The notes beneath the pieces were generated by a model. It saw only the letters and a program-made list of their open reading frames with translations. It was not told the DNA's origin and ran no database searches. The position numbers were made by a program, and so were the translations under genes. A DNA stretch of 8,452 nt from Nitrospira sp. GTDB taxonomy: Bacteria; Nitrospirota; Nitrospiria; Nitrospirales; Nitrospiraceae. This document shows, piece by piece, positions 1 to 5,674 of the stretch (positions are counted from its first letter, which is position 1; each line of letters starts with the position of its first letter). The DNA is taken from positions 1-8,452 of the forward strand of contig JANYBU010000242.1 in NCBI GenBank assembly GCA_025360665.1, given 5' to 3'.

Positions 1-102
1 TACAACCGGACGCGACGACACTCGACGCTGGACTACAAGTCACCGATGCAATTTCTGAATGATTGGCGTATGGCTCAACACGAGGAACACCTGGTAGCAT
101 GA
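1..102 (+). CDS. IS3-family transposase (OrfB), C-terminal fragment
   Basis: The frame is open from base 1 and ends at TGA 100-102, giving the last 33 residues of a protein whose 5' part lies outside the window. The peptide begins YNRTRRHSTLDYKSPMQF. The pattern YNxxRRHSxLxYxSPxxF is the typical end of the DDE integrase domain of IS3-family transposases, just after the catalytic Glu. In the family this enzyme cuts and joins the ends of the insertion sequence, usually as an OrfAB fusion made by frameshifting. The right end of the element should lie within the next few tens of bases, between the stop and the repeat starting near 142, but with only one end visible I cannot define the terminal inverted repeat. 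I cannot tell whether the element is intact. The family call is firm; the subgroup is not known. Confidence 0.85.
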   Translation, partial: YNRTRRHSTLDYKSPMQFLNDWRMAQHEEHLVA

Positions 103-141
103 AACCCGCCCGATGGAAGACGAAAAACAGAGGGAAGCTCA

Positions 142-290
142 CTGGTCTCTCTGGTTCATCTGGTCTATTTGGTTGGTCTGGTTCAACCAAATAAACAAGA
201 CAGACCAAACAAACCAACAACCCAGACAGACAGACCAAACAGACCAAATGAACCATACAGACTGGCGGACTGTTTCAGCCTCCTGCTACA
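142..290. repeat. Composite dispersed repeat, copy 1 (arms plus core)
   Basis: The left arm (about 142-187) is built of 9-nt units such as tctggttca, tctggtcta and tttggttgg. The right arm (about 184-259) is built of units of the complementary type (accaaataa, gaccaaaca). They form a long imperfect hairpin: bases 152-169 and 238-255 are inverted copies matching at 16 of 18 positions. A core (about 262-288, ctggcggactgtttcagc followed by ctcctgcta) is shared with copies 2-4. Here the core hairpin is weak, with only CTG and CAG pairing. The core ends 12 bp from the groES stop codon, so the element lies between two convergent genes (IS3 transposase and groES). Open frames across it are translations of the repeat, not genes. 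A bidirectional terminator role is possible but inferred. Confidence 0.85.
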
Positions 291-300
291 CGACCCTTTC

Positions 301-627
301 TTACCCCACCCAGCCCAGGACGTCGGACTCGCGGACGAGCACGAGTTCCTTACCGTCCAAATCGACTTTGCTCGTTCCGTACTTTTCGTAGAGGACATGA
401 TCACCAGGTTTCAAGACCGTCGGCTTGAAGATCTTTTTCTCATCCTTTTTTGGTTTACTGCCCAACTTGTTTTCCGGTGTCTCCCAGCGCCCTTTTCCCA
501 CCGCCAGGACCTTTCCTTCCACGGGTTTTTCCTTGGCCGTGTCGGGGATGAACAACCCTCCCGTGGTCTGTCCCTTGGCCTCCGACGGTTCGATCAATGC
601 CCAATCCTGTAACGGTTTAATTCCCAT
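301..627 (-). CDS. groES: GroES-type co-chaperonin (Cpn10) with enlarged roof loop
   Basis: A 108-residue protein of the Cpn10 family, which caps the GroEL ring as a heptamer during ATP-driven protein folding. The N-terminal strand (IKPLQDWALIEP), the mobile loop with the GroEL-contacting triplet (residues 25-27, LFI, inside TTGGLFIPDTAKEKP), GKVLAVGKG (38-46) and the C-terminal part (LKPGDHVLYEKYG, then VRESDVLGWVG) all match the family. The usual length is about 95-97. The extra ~13 residues are a lysine-rich stretch at about 49-70, where other GroES proteins have the short roof hairpin. The start is supported by an AGGAGGAGG ribosome-binding sequence ending about 9 bases upstream. No groEL is visible in the window, so it is either a stand-alone or second groES. 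A TATAAT lies just upstream. No CIRCE operator is present. The family call is secure; whether it partners a standard GroEL is not shown. Confidence 0.93.
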   Translation of the reverse strand: MGIKPLQDWALIEPSEAKGQTTGGLFIPDTAKEKPVEGKVLAVGKGRWETPENKLGSKPKKDEKKIFKPTVLKPGDHVLYEKYGTSKVDLDGKELVLVRESDVLGWVG

Positions 628-655
628 GATGATTCTTCCTCCTCCTGTGGTGCTG

Positions 656-661
656 ATTATA
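656..661 (-). promoter_or_regulatory. Candidate -10 box for groES
   Basis: On the minus strand a perfect TATAAT lies 28 bases upstream of the groES start, inside the 59-bp gap after the DJ-1-like gene. It would give a leader of roughly 20 bases holding the ribosome-binding site. No good -35 hexamer stands 16-18 bases upstream (the best is CCAATT or CAATTC), so this is a weak or activator-dependent promoter, or chance. groES could also be cotranscribed with the gene upstream. Confidence 0.4.
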
Positions 662-686
662 CATACCTTCCGGTCGTGAATTGGGA

Positions 687-1337
687 TCAGCCACCCGATT
701 TTTGACTGAGCTTGCGAAATGCCTCACGCGCTGCGCTCACGACCGGCAGCGGCGCCTTGTCGGGGCTACCTGCATCGAACGGCGGCTGCGGATCGTACTC
801 GATCAGGAGTTGGGCGCCTTGCGCAGCGGCGATCCCAAACTCTTCGGCAACCAGGGTGAGCGCCATGTCGATCCCGGAGGACACGCCGGCGGCGGTGAAG
901 ACCTTGCCCTGTCGGACGACCCGCTCTTTCGTCGGGATTGCACCAAATTGCTTCAAGGCATCAAGTGCGAGCCAATGCGTGGTCGCCTTCAGTCCTTGCA
1001 ACACGCCGGCGGCTCCAAGGCCCAATGCACCCGTGCACACCGACGTGGTCCACTTAGTTGTCTTGTGTACCTCCGCGATCCATTCCAAAACCAGTGGGTC
1101 GCCCATTATCGCTTGCAGAAACGCAGTGCCGGGCACCAGCAGGATGTCGGGCCTGGGCGTTTCCTCAAGGGTGTAGTCCGCCATCAAGCCGAGTCGCCCG
1201 AAATCGGTGCGCTTCAGGCCCTTTTCGCGCGCAACGAAACGCACGTCAATACCGAGCCCCGGTGACTGCAGCACCTCGTACGGGCCGATTGCATCGAGCG
1301 CCGTTATGCCGTCGTACAATAATATTGCAGCTTGCAT
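687..1337 (-). CDS. DJ-1/PfpI-family protein, isonitrile hydratase-like
   Basis: A 216-residue single-domain protein of the DJ-1/PfpI (class I glutamine amidotransferase-like) superfamily. Visible landmarks are the N-terminal strand and turn (AAILLYDGITALDAIGPYEVL, with the conserved acidic residue Glu21), the strand DILLVPG (64-70), the nucleophile elbow TSVCTGAL with Cys101, TTHW (119-122) and GVSSGIDMAL (151-160). This set fits the branch containing isonitrile hydratase (InhA, which turns isonitriles into N-substituted formamides) and the amidase-like domain of GlxA/FtrA-type regulators. There is no C-terminal AraC helix-turn-helix domain, so it is not one of those regulators. The start has GGAAAGG just upstream. 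It lies upstream of groES on the same strand with a 59-bp gap, so the two may share a transcript. The superfamily is certain; the substrate is unknown and the isonitrile activity is only an analogy. Confidence 0.85.
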   Translation of the reverse strand: MQAAILLYDGITALDAIGPYEVLQSPGLGIDVRFVAREKGLKRTDFGRLGLMADYTLEETPRPDILLVPGTAFLQAIMGDPLVLEWIAEVHKTTKWTTSVCTGALGLGAAGVLQGLKATTHWLALDALKQFGAIPTKERVVRQGKVFTAAGVSSGIDMALTLVAEEFGIAAAQGAQLLIEYDPQPPFDAGSPDKAPLPVVSAAREAFRKLSQKSGG

Positions 1338-1583
1338 CTTCCTTTCCGTCCGTCATCGATTGTTATCGGATTCGTGAAAGTCCCTGGCCTCACTCCCCTC
1401 TCCCAGGCTACGCGGGGATGCCAGATAAAGGTTGCAACACCATATCCAGCCAGATCGGTCTGTGGATGGGTAGCTGCTGACTCAAGAGCCAGCAACAAGC
1501 TACGTCGTTCTGTAGATGGCGTCAACTCCCCCAGGGGTCGAACTCCAAATGAGGAGCGACGCTTAGCCGCTCCCCCCATGCCG
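1338..1583. other. Intergenic region between nnrS-like and DJ-1-like genes
   Basis: A 246-bp gap between two leftward genes. It holds a stem-loop next to the nnrS end (listed separately) and otherwise no convincing gene. A minus-strand frame through it (1579 to 1304) overlaps the start of the DJ-1-like gene and has no recognisable domain and no good ribosome-binding site, so I do not call it. I see no strong promoter for the DJ-1-like gene. Confidence 0.5.
1553..1573 (-). terminator. Stem-loop just downstream of nnrS, possible terminator
   Basis: A perfect 6-bp stem (GGAGCG and CGCTCC) around a 9-base loop, beginning about 11 bases after the nnrS stop on the minus strand. It is followed there by TCATTT rather than a clean run of T, so it would be a weak intrinsic terminator or a 3'-end stabilising hairpin. 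Confidence 0.3.
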
Positions 1584-2768
1584 TCATTCGTCGATACTCG
1601 GGCGAAGGAGGAACGGGCCGTAGAACAGGGCGAACAACAGATAGGCGCCGCTCCAGCTCATCGCAGCTAACCCAAGGACGAAATTCGTCGAGAGATCAAT
1701 GGACGGCCCGAATACCCGCAGCAACGCACCCAGGTTGACCAATATGTAGATGCAAACCGTCAGGGGGCCTGCGTGTTTAGGGCGCCCCGTATGGCCCAGG
1801 CCGGCGCGGGTCATGATCGCCAGGGTCATCACACCCACTGCGCCGCTGGTAAGCGCGTGCACCGCATCCGTCGTCGGCAGACCCCACTCGAGAATCGCGC
1901 ATCCCAATACCAGCAGCGACAACGCCAGCCACGCATAGCCCAGATGTAGGGTCAGCACCAACGGTTCCCGCCACGTGACCCAACCATACCAGCGCAATAA
2001 GCGGCCTAGATTGGTTAACCCGGCCGCCACCAACAGCCCGCCTGTCACCATGGCCTGCGGCTGAACGGTCCATGCGACAGCCGCGATGCCTACGAGCACC
2101 ACCGACAGGCCATCGAAACGGGAAAATGGCACAGGCTGTTCGGACATGCCCTGCTCGGCGAGGAAAGCGCAGGTAAAGTTGGGGATGACGCGCCCACCGA
2201 TGAGCGCCAGCAGCACCATGACCTGCGCAAGTGCCATTCGCTCGGGAAGATCCGTCGCTGCACCACTCAGCGCCCGCACGTGGAACAGGATGTTCGCGCC
2301 GGCATGCAGACTGATCAGACCTCCTATCGGCGCATGGGGCCAGCTCTTCCCGGCTGCAATTTCTCGCCAGACCAGCCCCGCGGCTATGACCAGAAATGCC
2401 GCATCTACGCAGGCAGACAGGAGAGGCGTGAGAAATGGGATGGCCATGACTAGGCGTCCGGCCAACCACAAGGTGCACAACTGCCTCAGCTCGCGCCCTC
2501 TGATCGGCGTCCGGCCGGTCCAGTTGGGAATCGCCGTGAGCAGGAAGCCCATGATCACAGCCGGCAGAAAACCGAAGACCATCTCATGCACATGCCACTG
2601 TCGAGCGGCAGAGAAGAAATCCGAGTCGCCGGCTCCTGTGAGCAGCAGGATCCAGACAGGGACCGCCACACCGGCAAACAGTGCCGCACCAAGAAACAAC
2701 GGCCGGAACCCGTACGAAAAGAACGCCGATCCCTGGTAGTCTGCTCTCTCGTTCGCCTTGTCAGTCAT
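1584..2768 (-). CDS. nnrS: NnrS family membrane protein (nitric oxide-linked)
   Basis: A 394-residue integral membrane protein with about twelve hydrophobic segments spread from about residue 25 to 388. It carries the NnrS signatures: SYGFRPLFLGAALFA near the N-terminus, WHVHEMVFGF (His59, His61), GGRVIPNFT (191-199) and HALTSGAVGVMTLAIMTR followed by GLGHTGR (304-329). Several histidines (155, 163, 275, 304, 326) lie in or near membrane segments, as expected for a family reported to hold heme and copper. NnrS proteins occur with denitrification and NO-response genes and help cells withstand nitric oxide, possibly by limiting NO-derived iron-nitrosyl damage; the exact reaction is unsettled. 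The length is normal and the frame intact. The chosen ATG has only a weak GAAG upstream, and an 8-bp sequence around it (ATGACTGA) is repeated 22 bp upstream out of frame. It follows the nitrobindin-like gene on the same strand with a 209-bp gap. Confidence 0.93.
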   Translation of the reverse strand: MTDKANERADYQGSAFFSYGFRPLFLGAALFAGVAVPVWILLLTGAGDSDFFSAARQWHVHEMVFGFLPAVIMGFLLTAIPNWTGRTPIRGRELRQLCTLWLAGRLVMAIPFLTPLLSACVDAAFLVIAAGLVWREIAAGKSWPHAPIGGLISLHAGANILFHVRALSGAATDLPERMALAQVMVLLALIGGRVIPNFTCAFLAEQGMSEQPVPFSRFDGLSVVLVGIAAVAWTVQPQAMVTGGLLVAAGLTNLGRLLRWYGWVTWREPLVLTLHLGYAWLALSLLVLGCAILEWGLPTTDAVHALTSGAVGVMTLAIMTRAGLGHTGRPKHAGPLTVCIYILVNLGALLRVFGPSIDLSTNFVLGLAAMSWSGAYLLFALFYGPFLLRPSIDE

Positions 2769-2858
2769 CTGATCTTCAGTCTTCAGTCATGGTGGACAAG
2801 CTAGCCCACATTATTCATGAATGCTTTTGCGGCAATCGTGGATTCGCCGCTACGACAT

Positions 2859-2887
2859 GCCTGCACAGGGATTCCCTGTGTACAGGC
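2859..2887. promoter_or_regulatory. Strong palindrome between the nitrobindin-like gene and nnrS
   Basis: CACAGGGA-T-TCCCTGTG (2864-2880) is a perfect 8-bp inverted repeat with a 1-base centre. Outer arms GCCTG (2859-2863) and CAGGC (2883-2887) extend it. It lies about 90-120 bases upstream of the nnrS start. No T-run follows on either strand, so a regulator-binding site or an mRNA hairpin fits better than an intrinsic terminator. It does not match the NorR, NsrR or FNR/NNR consensus sites I know. Confidence 0.5.
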
Positions 2888-2977
2888 GGGCTCGCCTCTC
2901 AGCCAATCAACGCACTGTGTAGGCACGCCTCCCACCCTCGCGGCTTCGCGCGCCCGTTGCAGTGGAGCCGATCCGAC

Positions 2978-3544
2978 TCATGACCTGACGCGCGAAAGGG
3001 TGTTCTGGTCCGTGTGATGGAATAGCTCTGCTTGGCCTGGAATCTGGAGTTGTGTATCCTCCTCATAACGAAACCGGTCACCACCGAGCATCGTCACGGT
3101 CAGTTCATACCGCATCGTCTTGAACGCCTTATCTAAGAATTGATTCGAGCAAATGCCGTACGTGTGCGACGACACGTCCGCAGCAAGTGAAAAAGACTGG
3201 GCCGAAGGTTCGACCGTACCTCCCGCAATCACCGTAATCCCCCGGGGCACAATGAAGCAGCGAAGCACTTGTTTCGCGTCGGCATCCCACAGCCAATATC
3301 CCAGTTCTTCATGAAACGGGTCCGCCTCCCCGATACGCCACACCGTCGTGGCATAGCGCAACCCATAGAGCGTTTGCTCATGATTACGCACCGGACCCAT
3401 GGGATCGAAGGTCATCCGTTCACGAAATTGATTGCGCTCAGCTCCGCGATCATCCGAGGGTGCCACATCTTCACCCTTCTCCCCTTCCCAGATTCCAGCC
3501 AACGCCGCAAGCGGACCAAGATGCGCGATCAGACCGTGATCCAT
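2978..3544 (-). CDS. Nitrobindin-like heme-binding beta-barrel protein (THAP4/DUF1794 type)
   Basis: A 188-residue cytoplasmic protein without signal peptide. It looks like the nitrobindin (THAP4 heme-binding, FABP-like) family: an early GxWxG motif (GIWEG, 17-21), alternating strand-like segments (ERMTFDPMG, QTLYGLRYATTVWR, FHEELGYWLWD, KQVLRCFIVPRGITVIAGG, RYELTVTMLGGDRFRYEEDTQL) and a C-terminal FHHTDQNTLSRV. In nitrobindins the proximal heme iron ligand is a His about 8-10 residues from the end; here His176/His177 stand 11-12 from the end. Family members bind ferric heme, take up NO and isomerise peroxynitrite to nitrate. The start has a GGGAGGG ribosome-binding sequence 4 bases upstream. 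It is the first of four leftward genes and precedes nnrS, which fits an NO-related role. It is more divergent after GIWEG than the textbook GxWxGxGxG form, so heme binding is likely but not certain. Confidence 0.75.
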   Translation of the reverse strand: MDHGLIAHLGPLAALAGIWEGEKGEDVAPSDDRGAERNQFRERMTFDPMGPVRNHEQTLYGLRYATTVWRIGEADPFHEELGYWLWDADAKQVLRCFIVPRGITVIAGGTVEPSAQSFSLAADVSSHTYGICSNQFLDKAFKTMRYELTVTMLGGDRFRYEEDTQLQIPGQAELFHHTDQNTLSRVRS

Positions 3545-3712
3545 TCTGCCCTCCCATCATTTTCTTGAAGAGTCAAACTTCCGAAACTGTGCTGCACTCT
3601 TTTCACATAACACGGACAGGGAAGACAACCCGCGCATGCAGTTGGGAGCACACCAGGTCGCCCGAGGGGGAAGTGTCGAGGGCTTACAATCCTGTCCCAT
3701 TAATGCTTCGCC
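3545..3712. other. Left half of the divergent intergenic region 3545-3976
   Basis: The 432-bp space between the nitrobindin-like gene (leftward) and the nuclease (rightward) must hold both start regions. In this left part I see only the ribosome-binding site of the nitrobindin-like gene. A TTGACT at about 3567-3572 (minus strand) has no matching -10 box. I see no gene. Confidence 0.4.
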
Positions 3713-3844
3713 TTGTCTGGTCTATCTGGTTGATCTGGTTTATTTTGTTTATCTGGTTAGTTTCGCTCAACTAAAAAACCAGATAGACCAGACAAACCAA
3801 ATAACAGTCTTCTCATGCTGGCGGACTTTTTCAGCATCCTGCTA
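3713..3844. repeat. Composite dispersed repeat, copy 2 (arms plus core)
   Basis: The arms are a perfect 19-bp inverted repeat, ttgtctggtctatctggtt at 3713-3731 and its complement at 3777-3795, with 45 bases between. The left arm and spacer continue the 9-nt units (tctggttga, tctggttta, ttttgttta, tctggttag). The core hairpin ATGCTG-N11-CAGCAT is at 3815-3837, followed by cctgcta to 3844. Neither the 5' box nor the 3' box is recognisable. Unlike copies 1 and 3, it sits between divergent genes, so it cannot be a shared 3' end for its neighbours. Frames across it are not genes. Confidence 0.9.
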
Positions 3845-3922
3845 GAGAGTATTCGCTCACTGACAGTACCTTCCGAGCCTCCCCACGTGGCCGCCACATC
3901 CCAGTATTGCGGGGGATAGGCA

Positions 3923-3951
3923 TTGCCTTCACCAAGCCACCCTCCTAAAAT
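3923..3951 (+). promoter_or_regulatory. Candidate sigma70-type promoter of the nuclease gene
   Basis: TTGCCT (3923-3928), exactly 17 bases, then TAAAAT (3946-3951). The matches are 4 of 6 and 5 of 6 to the standard boxes. Transcription would begin near 3958, just before the GGAG ribosome-binding site at 3965-3968. This favours a translation start at 3977 over the in-frame ATGs at 3923 and 3950. Confidence 0.5.
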
Positions 3952-3976
3952 GGCCCTTCTGTTTGGAGCAGCCTCC

Positions 3977-4534
3977 ATGCCATTCATGATTCATCCCTAC
4001 CGCCGCGTCCCTGTGCAATGCTCCCTCACGTGCGATGTAGTACCATTTGTGCTGTTGCTCGTCTGTCTCGCCACTCCCGCATGGGCGGACTTCAAAATAG
4101 GCGTGGATCCCGATACCCGTGCCGCCGAATTCACCAGCCCCGTCATTCGTGTCATCGAGGGCGACATCTTCGAAGTACAGCACAATCACCACCCTGAGCA
4201 TATCCGCCTCAACGGGATCGACTGCCCAGAAAAAGGCCAGGCCTTCGGCCTCATTGCCGAGCACGTCGCCGCTGATCTCGTCTTCCGGAAGGACGTCACG
4301 CTCAAGACTCATGGTCTCGATGAGGATGGACGCACGATCGGAGATGTGATCCTCCCTGATGGCATGAACCTCAACCAGGAACTCGTCAAGCGAGGCTTGT
4401 GCTGGTGGTATCGAGGCAACACGCCTAAAGATACGGTGCTGGAAGGGCTAGAAAAGGCAGCACGAGAGGCCAAGAAAGGCGTGTGGACCGATCCGCAGTC
4501 GGTGCCGCCGTGGGAGTGGCGGAAGAGGAAGTAG
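3977..4534 (+). CDS. Secreted thermonuclease-family (SNase-like) nuclease
   Basis: A 185-residue protein with an N-terminal signal peptide: a basic start (HPYRR), a hydrophobic core (about 21-34, VVPFVLLLVCLATP) and a likely cleavage site after AWA (residue 37). The rest is one staphylococcal-nuclease OB-fold domain. Residues matching the active site of micrococcal nuclease are present: Asp63 (IEGDIF), Arg77, Asp82 and Glu85 (IRLNGIDCPEKG), and Arg119 (DEDGRTIGDV). The enzyme should be a Ca2+-dependent DNA/RNA endonuclease acting outside the cytoplasm. The tail GVWTDPQSVPPWEWRK is also typical. I chose the ATG at 3977 because GGAG lies 8 bases upstream and a promoter ends just before it; in-frame ATGs at 3923, 3950 and 3986 lack a ribosome-binding site. 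It is convergent with the PilZ gene, with repeat copy 3 between. The catalytic set looks complete. Confidence 0.9.
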   Translation: MPFMIHPYRRVPVQCSLTCDVVPFVLLLVCLATPAWADFKIGVDPDTRAAEFTSPVIRVIEGDIFEVQHNHHPEHIRLNGIDCPEKGQAFGLIAEHVAADLVFRKDVTLKTHGLDEDGRTIGDVILPDGMNLNQELVKRGLCWWYRGNTPKDTVLEGLEKAAREAKKGVWTDPQSVPPWEWRKRK

Positions 4535-4566
4535 CGATACTGGTCTGCACGTCTGGAGCAGGCCCA

Positions 4567-4792
4567 GTCTGTCTGGTTGATCTAGTTTGTTTTGTTTATC
4601 TGGTTCATCTGGTTTATCCGGTTAGTCTGGTTCAACCAAATAAACGAGACAAACCAAACAAACCAAATAACGGTCTTCTTATGCTGGCGGACTGTTTCAG
4701 CATCCTGCTAAGTGATTGATGTGTGGTGAGAGGAGAATATATTAACCAGCTTCCCACCAGGCGCAACTCGCGGTGATTTCCCAAAACGGTTA
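4567..4792. repeat. Composite dispersed repeat, copy 3 (arms, core, 3' box)
   Basis: The left arm (about 4570-4632) is made of 9-nt units (tctggttga, tctggttca, tctggttta, tccggttag) and the right arm (about 4633-4670) of the complementary type (accaaataa, accaaacaa). They meet at ggttcaacc. The core ATGCTG-N11-CAGCAT is at 4681-4703. The 3' box runs from about 4718 to 4792. From 4681 to 4792 it aligns without gaps to copy 4 at 5561-5672, with most positions identical. The 3' box and the end of the core overlap the last ~30 codons of the PilZ gene, including its stop codon. The element separates two convergent genes. Confidence 0.9.
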
Positions 4793-5172
4793 CGACCGCC
4801 TCCCTCAGTCCTGACTAGCCGTAACTTCTTGCCCATGGATCCCCCCCCCAGCAGGGTGACAACGCGGGTGAGGCGAGCGCGATCCTTCTCTTCGATCCCA
4901 ATAAACTCGAGGCCGAATCGGAGTCCCTGGACCCAGCATACAGCCGCCCGAGGCACACGCATGGACGGTTCAGATTCGTGAAAGGAGAGGCGCAGCTGAA
5001 GATTATCTCCCACTTTGACTGGTAGGAAGCTTTCCACTAAACAGCCACGCTCCGACATGTTAAGGGTCTGTCCCTCGCCCACCTGCATGCCGCTGGCAAG
5101 GACGATGGAACATTGGAACGCGAAGCGCTCACTACACCGAGAGTCTCCGATCTTTATCTGTTTAGCTTTCAT
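4708..5172 (-). CDS. PilZ-domain protein (c-di-GMP receptor) with repeat-derived tail
   Basis: A 154-residue cytoplasmic protein with one PilZ domain at about 10-106. Both c-di-GMP contact motifs are present: RxxxR as R12-CSE-R16 and (D/N)xSxxG as NMSERG (38-43). Such small PilZ proteins bind c-di-GMP and pass the signal to a partner in motility, surface polymer or biofilm control; the partner here is unknown. The frame extends upstream to 5277, but the ATG at 5172 has AAGGAGGG 7 bases before it and the extra 35 residues have no domain, so I start there. The last ~30 residues (about 125-154, ending in IFSSHHTSIT) are encoded by repeat copy 3, and the TAG stop belongs to the repeat core. A run of nine G residues (codons 108-111) stands just after the domain. 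With one G fewer the protein would end at about 118 residues, and with one more at about 123, before the repeat in both cases. The tail may therefore be a frameshift product or a sequence error. Confidence 0.85.
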   Translation of the reverse strand: MKAKQIKIGDSRCSERFAFQCSIVLASGMQVGEGQTLNMSERGCLVESFLPVKVGDNLQLRLSFHESEPSMRVPRAAVCWVQGLRFGLEFIGIEEKDRARLTRVVTLLGGGSMGKKLRLVRTEGGGRNRFGKSPRVAPGGKLVNIFSSHHTSIT

Positions 5173-5179
5173 GGCGTGG

Positions 5180-5187
5180 CCCTCCTT
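5180..5187 (-). promoter_or_regulatory. Ribosome-binding site that fixes the PilZ start
   Basis: On the minus strand AAGGAGGG lies 7 bases before the ATG at 5172. It is the strongest such site near this gene, while the upstream in-frame ATG at 5277 has none. Confidence 0.75.
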
Positions 5188-5336
5188 CGACCTCTCCTGC
5201 ACACCCGCACTGCTGGTGGCGACAACGCAGGATGCTGCGCTGCGCACGACTCTCGTCTTATGAGAAAGTCTATCCAACGCGTACCCTCTGCAAAAGACCT
5301 AAAGGAGTTACCTCCGAAGGGGGGGCAGGCTGGGAA

Positions 5337-5674
5337 CGGGGTGGCAGAGCTCTTCGCTCCAGCGTCTCCCGGAACAGCGCATCGAACGCGTCGTTCTCGT
5401 CGCCCGTCGTTCATGAATCGTGAGCGAGACAAACAAGACGTGCGCGACAGGCGCGACTCGCAAAGATACAACTTCAGACCCGTCCCGCTTTTCTCGCAAG
5501 TCACGCGAGTCTCGCGAGAATAACGAGATACGCTCACGCTTCACAAACGACGATCTTCTTCTGCTGGCGGACTGTTTCAGCATTCTGCCAAGTGATCGAT
5601 GTGTGGTGGGAGGAGAATATATCAGCCAGCTTCCCGGCAGACTCAAATCGTGGGGACGTCCCAAACCGTTACAG
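5337..5674. repeat. Composite dispersed repeat, copy 4 (most complete; divergent arms)
   Basis: The 5' box (5337-5378, gggtggcagagc then gctccagcg and cccggaacagc) matches copy 5 at 39 of 42 positions. The arm region (about 5400-5560) keeps the hairpin layout but uses other 9-nt units: gagcgagac, gtgcgcgac and aggcgcgac on the left, tctcgcaag, tcacgcgag and tctcgcgag on the right. GTGAGCG opens the left arm and CGCTCAC closes the right, and a perfect palindrome TCTCGCGAGA lies at 5510-5519. The core is at 5562-5590 (TGCTG and CAGCA pairing) and the 3' box runs to 5674. On the minus strand the 3' box can be read as a peptide almost the same as the PilZ tail (KLADIFSSHHTSIT). The stop codon seen in copy 3 is TGG here. 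Long frames across it are not genes. Confidence 0.85.

Noticed and set aside
113..612. Several open frames on both strands over repeat copy 1 and opposite groES
   Set aside because: They are translations of the 9-nt repeat units (Gln/Thr/Asn- or Gly/Leu/Phe-rich) or run antisense to a clear groES gene, without domains or ribosome-binding sites.
628..690. CIRCE heat-shock operator upstream of groES
   Set aside because: No TTAGCACTC-N9-GAGTGCTAA or close variant lies in the gap.
687..1337. GlxA/FtrA-type AraC regulator
   Set aside because: The protein ends right after the amidase-like domain; the C-terminal helix-turn-helix needed for that class is missing.
681..1480. Plus-strand frames opposite the DJ-1-like gene
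   Set aside because: They are antisense shadows of a well-supported family gene; the peptides are Arg/Pro/Ser-rich with no recognisable domain.
1777..2739. Long frames on both strands over nnrS
   Set aside because: The NnrS frame carries all family motifs and twelve membrane segments; the others are out-of-frame or antisense products of GC-rich sequence.
3757..3987. 76-residue minus-strand frame between copy 2 and the nuclease
   Set aside because: Its C-terminal third is translated repeat, it overlaps the nuclease promoter and start region, and it shows no domain.
5173..5277. Upstream extension of the PilZ gene to the ATG at 5277
   Set aside because: The ATG at 5172 has AAGGAGGG at ideal spacing; the extension lacks a ribosome-binding site and a domain and precedes the usual PilZ start.
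5173..5336. c-di-GMP (GEMM) riboswitch in the PilZ leader
   Set aside because: I looked for the conserved GEMM pieces (such as CGCAAAGCC and the tetraloop-receptor pattern) and did not find them; only small hairpins are present.
5113..5664. Frames of 80-136 residues across repeat copy 4 on both strands
   Set aside because: They follow the 9-nt arm units and boxes and share peptides with other repeat copies, not with proteins I recognise.
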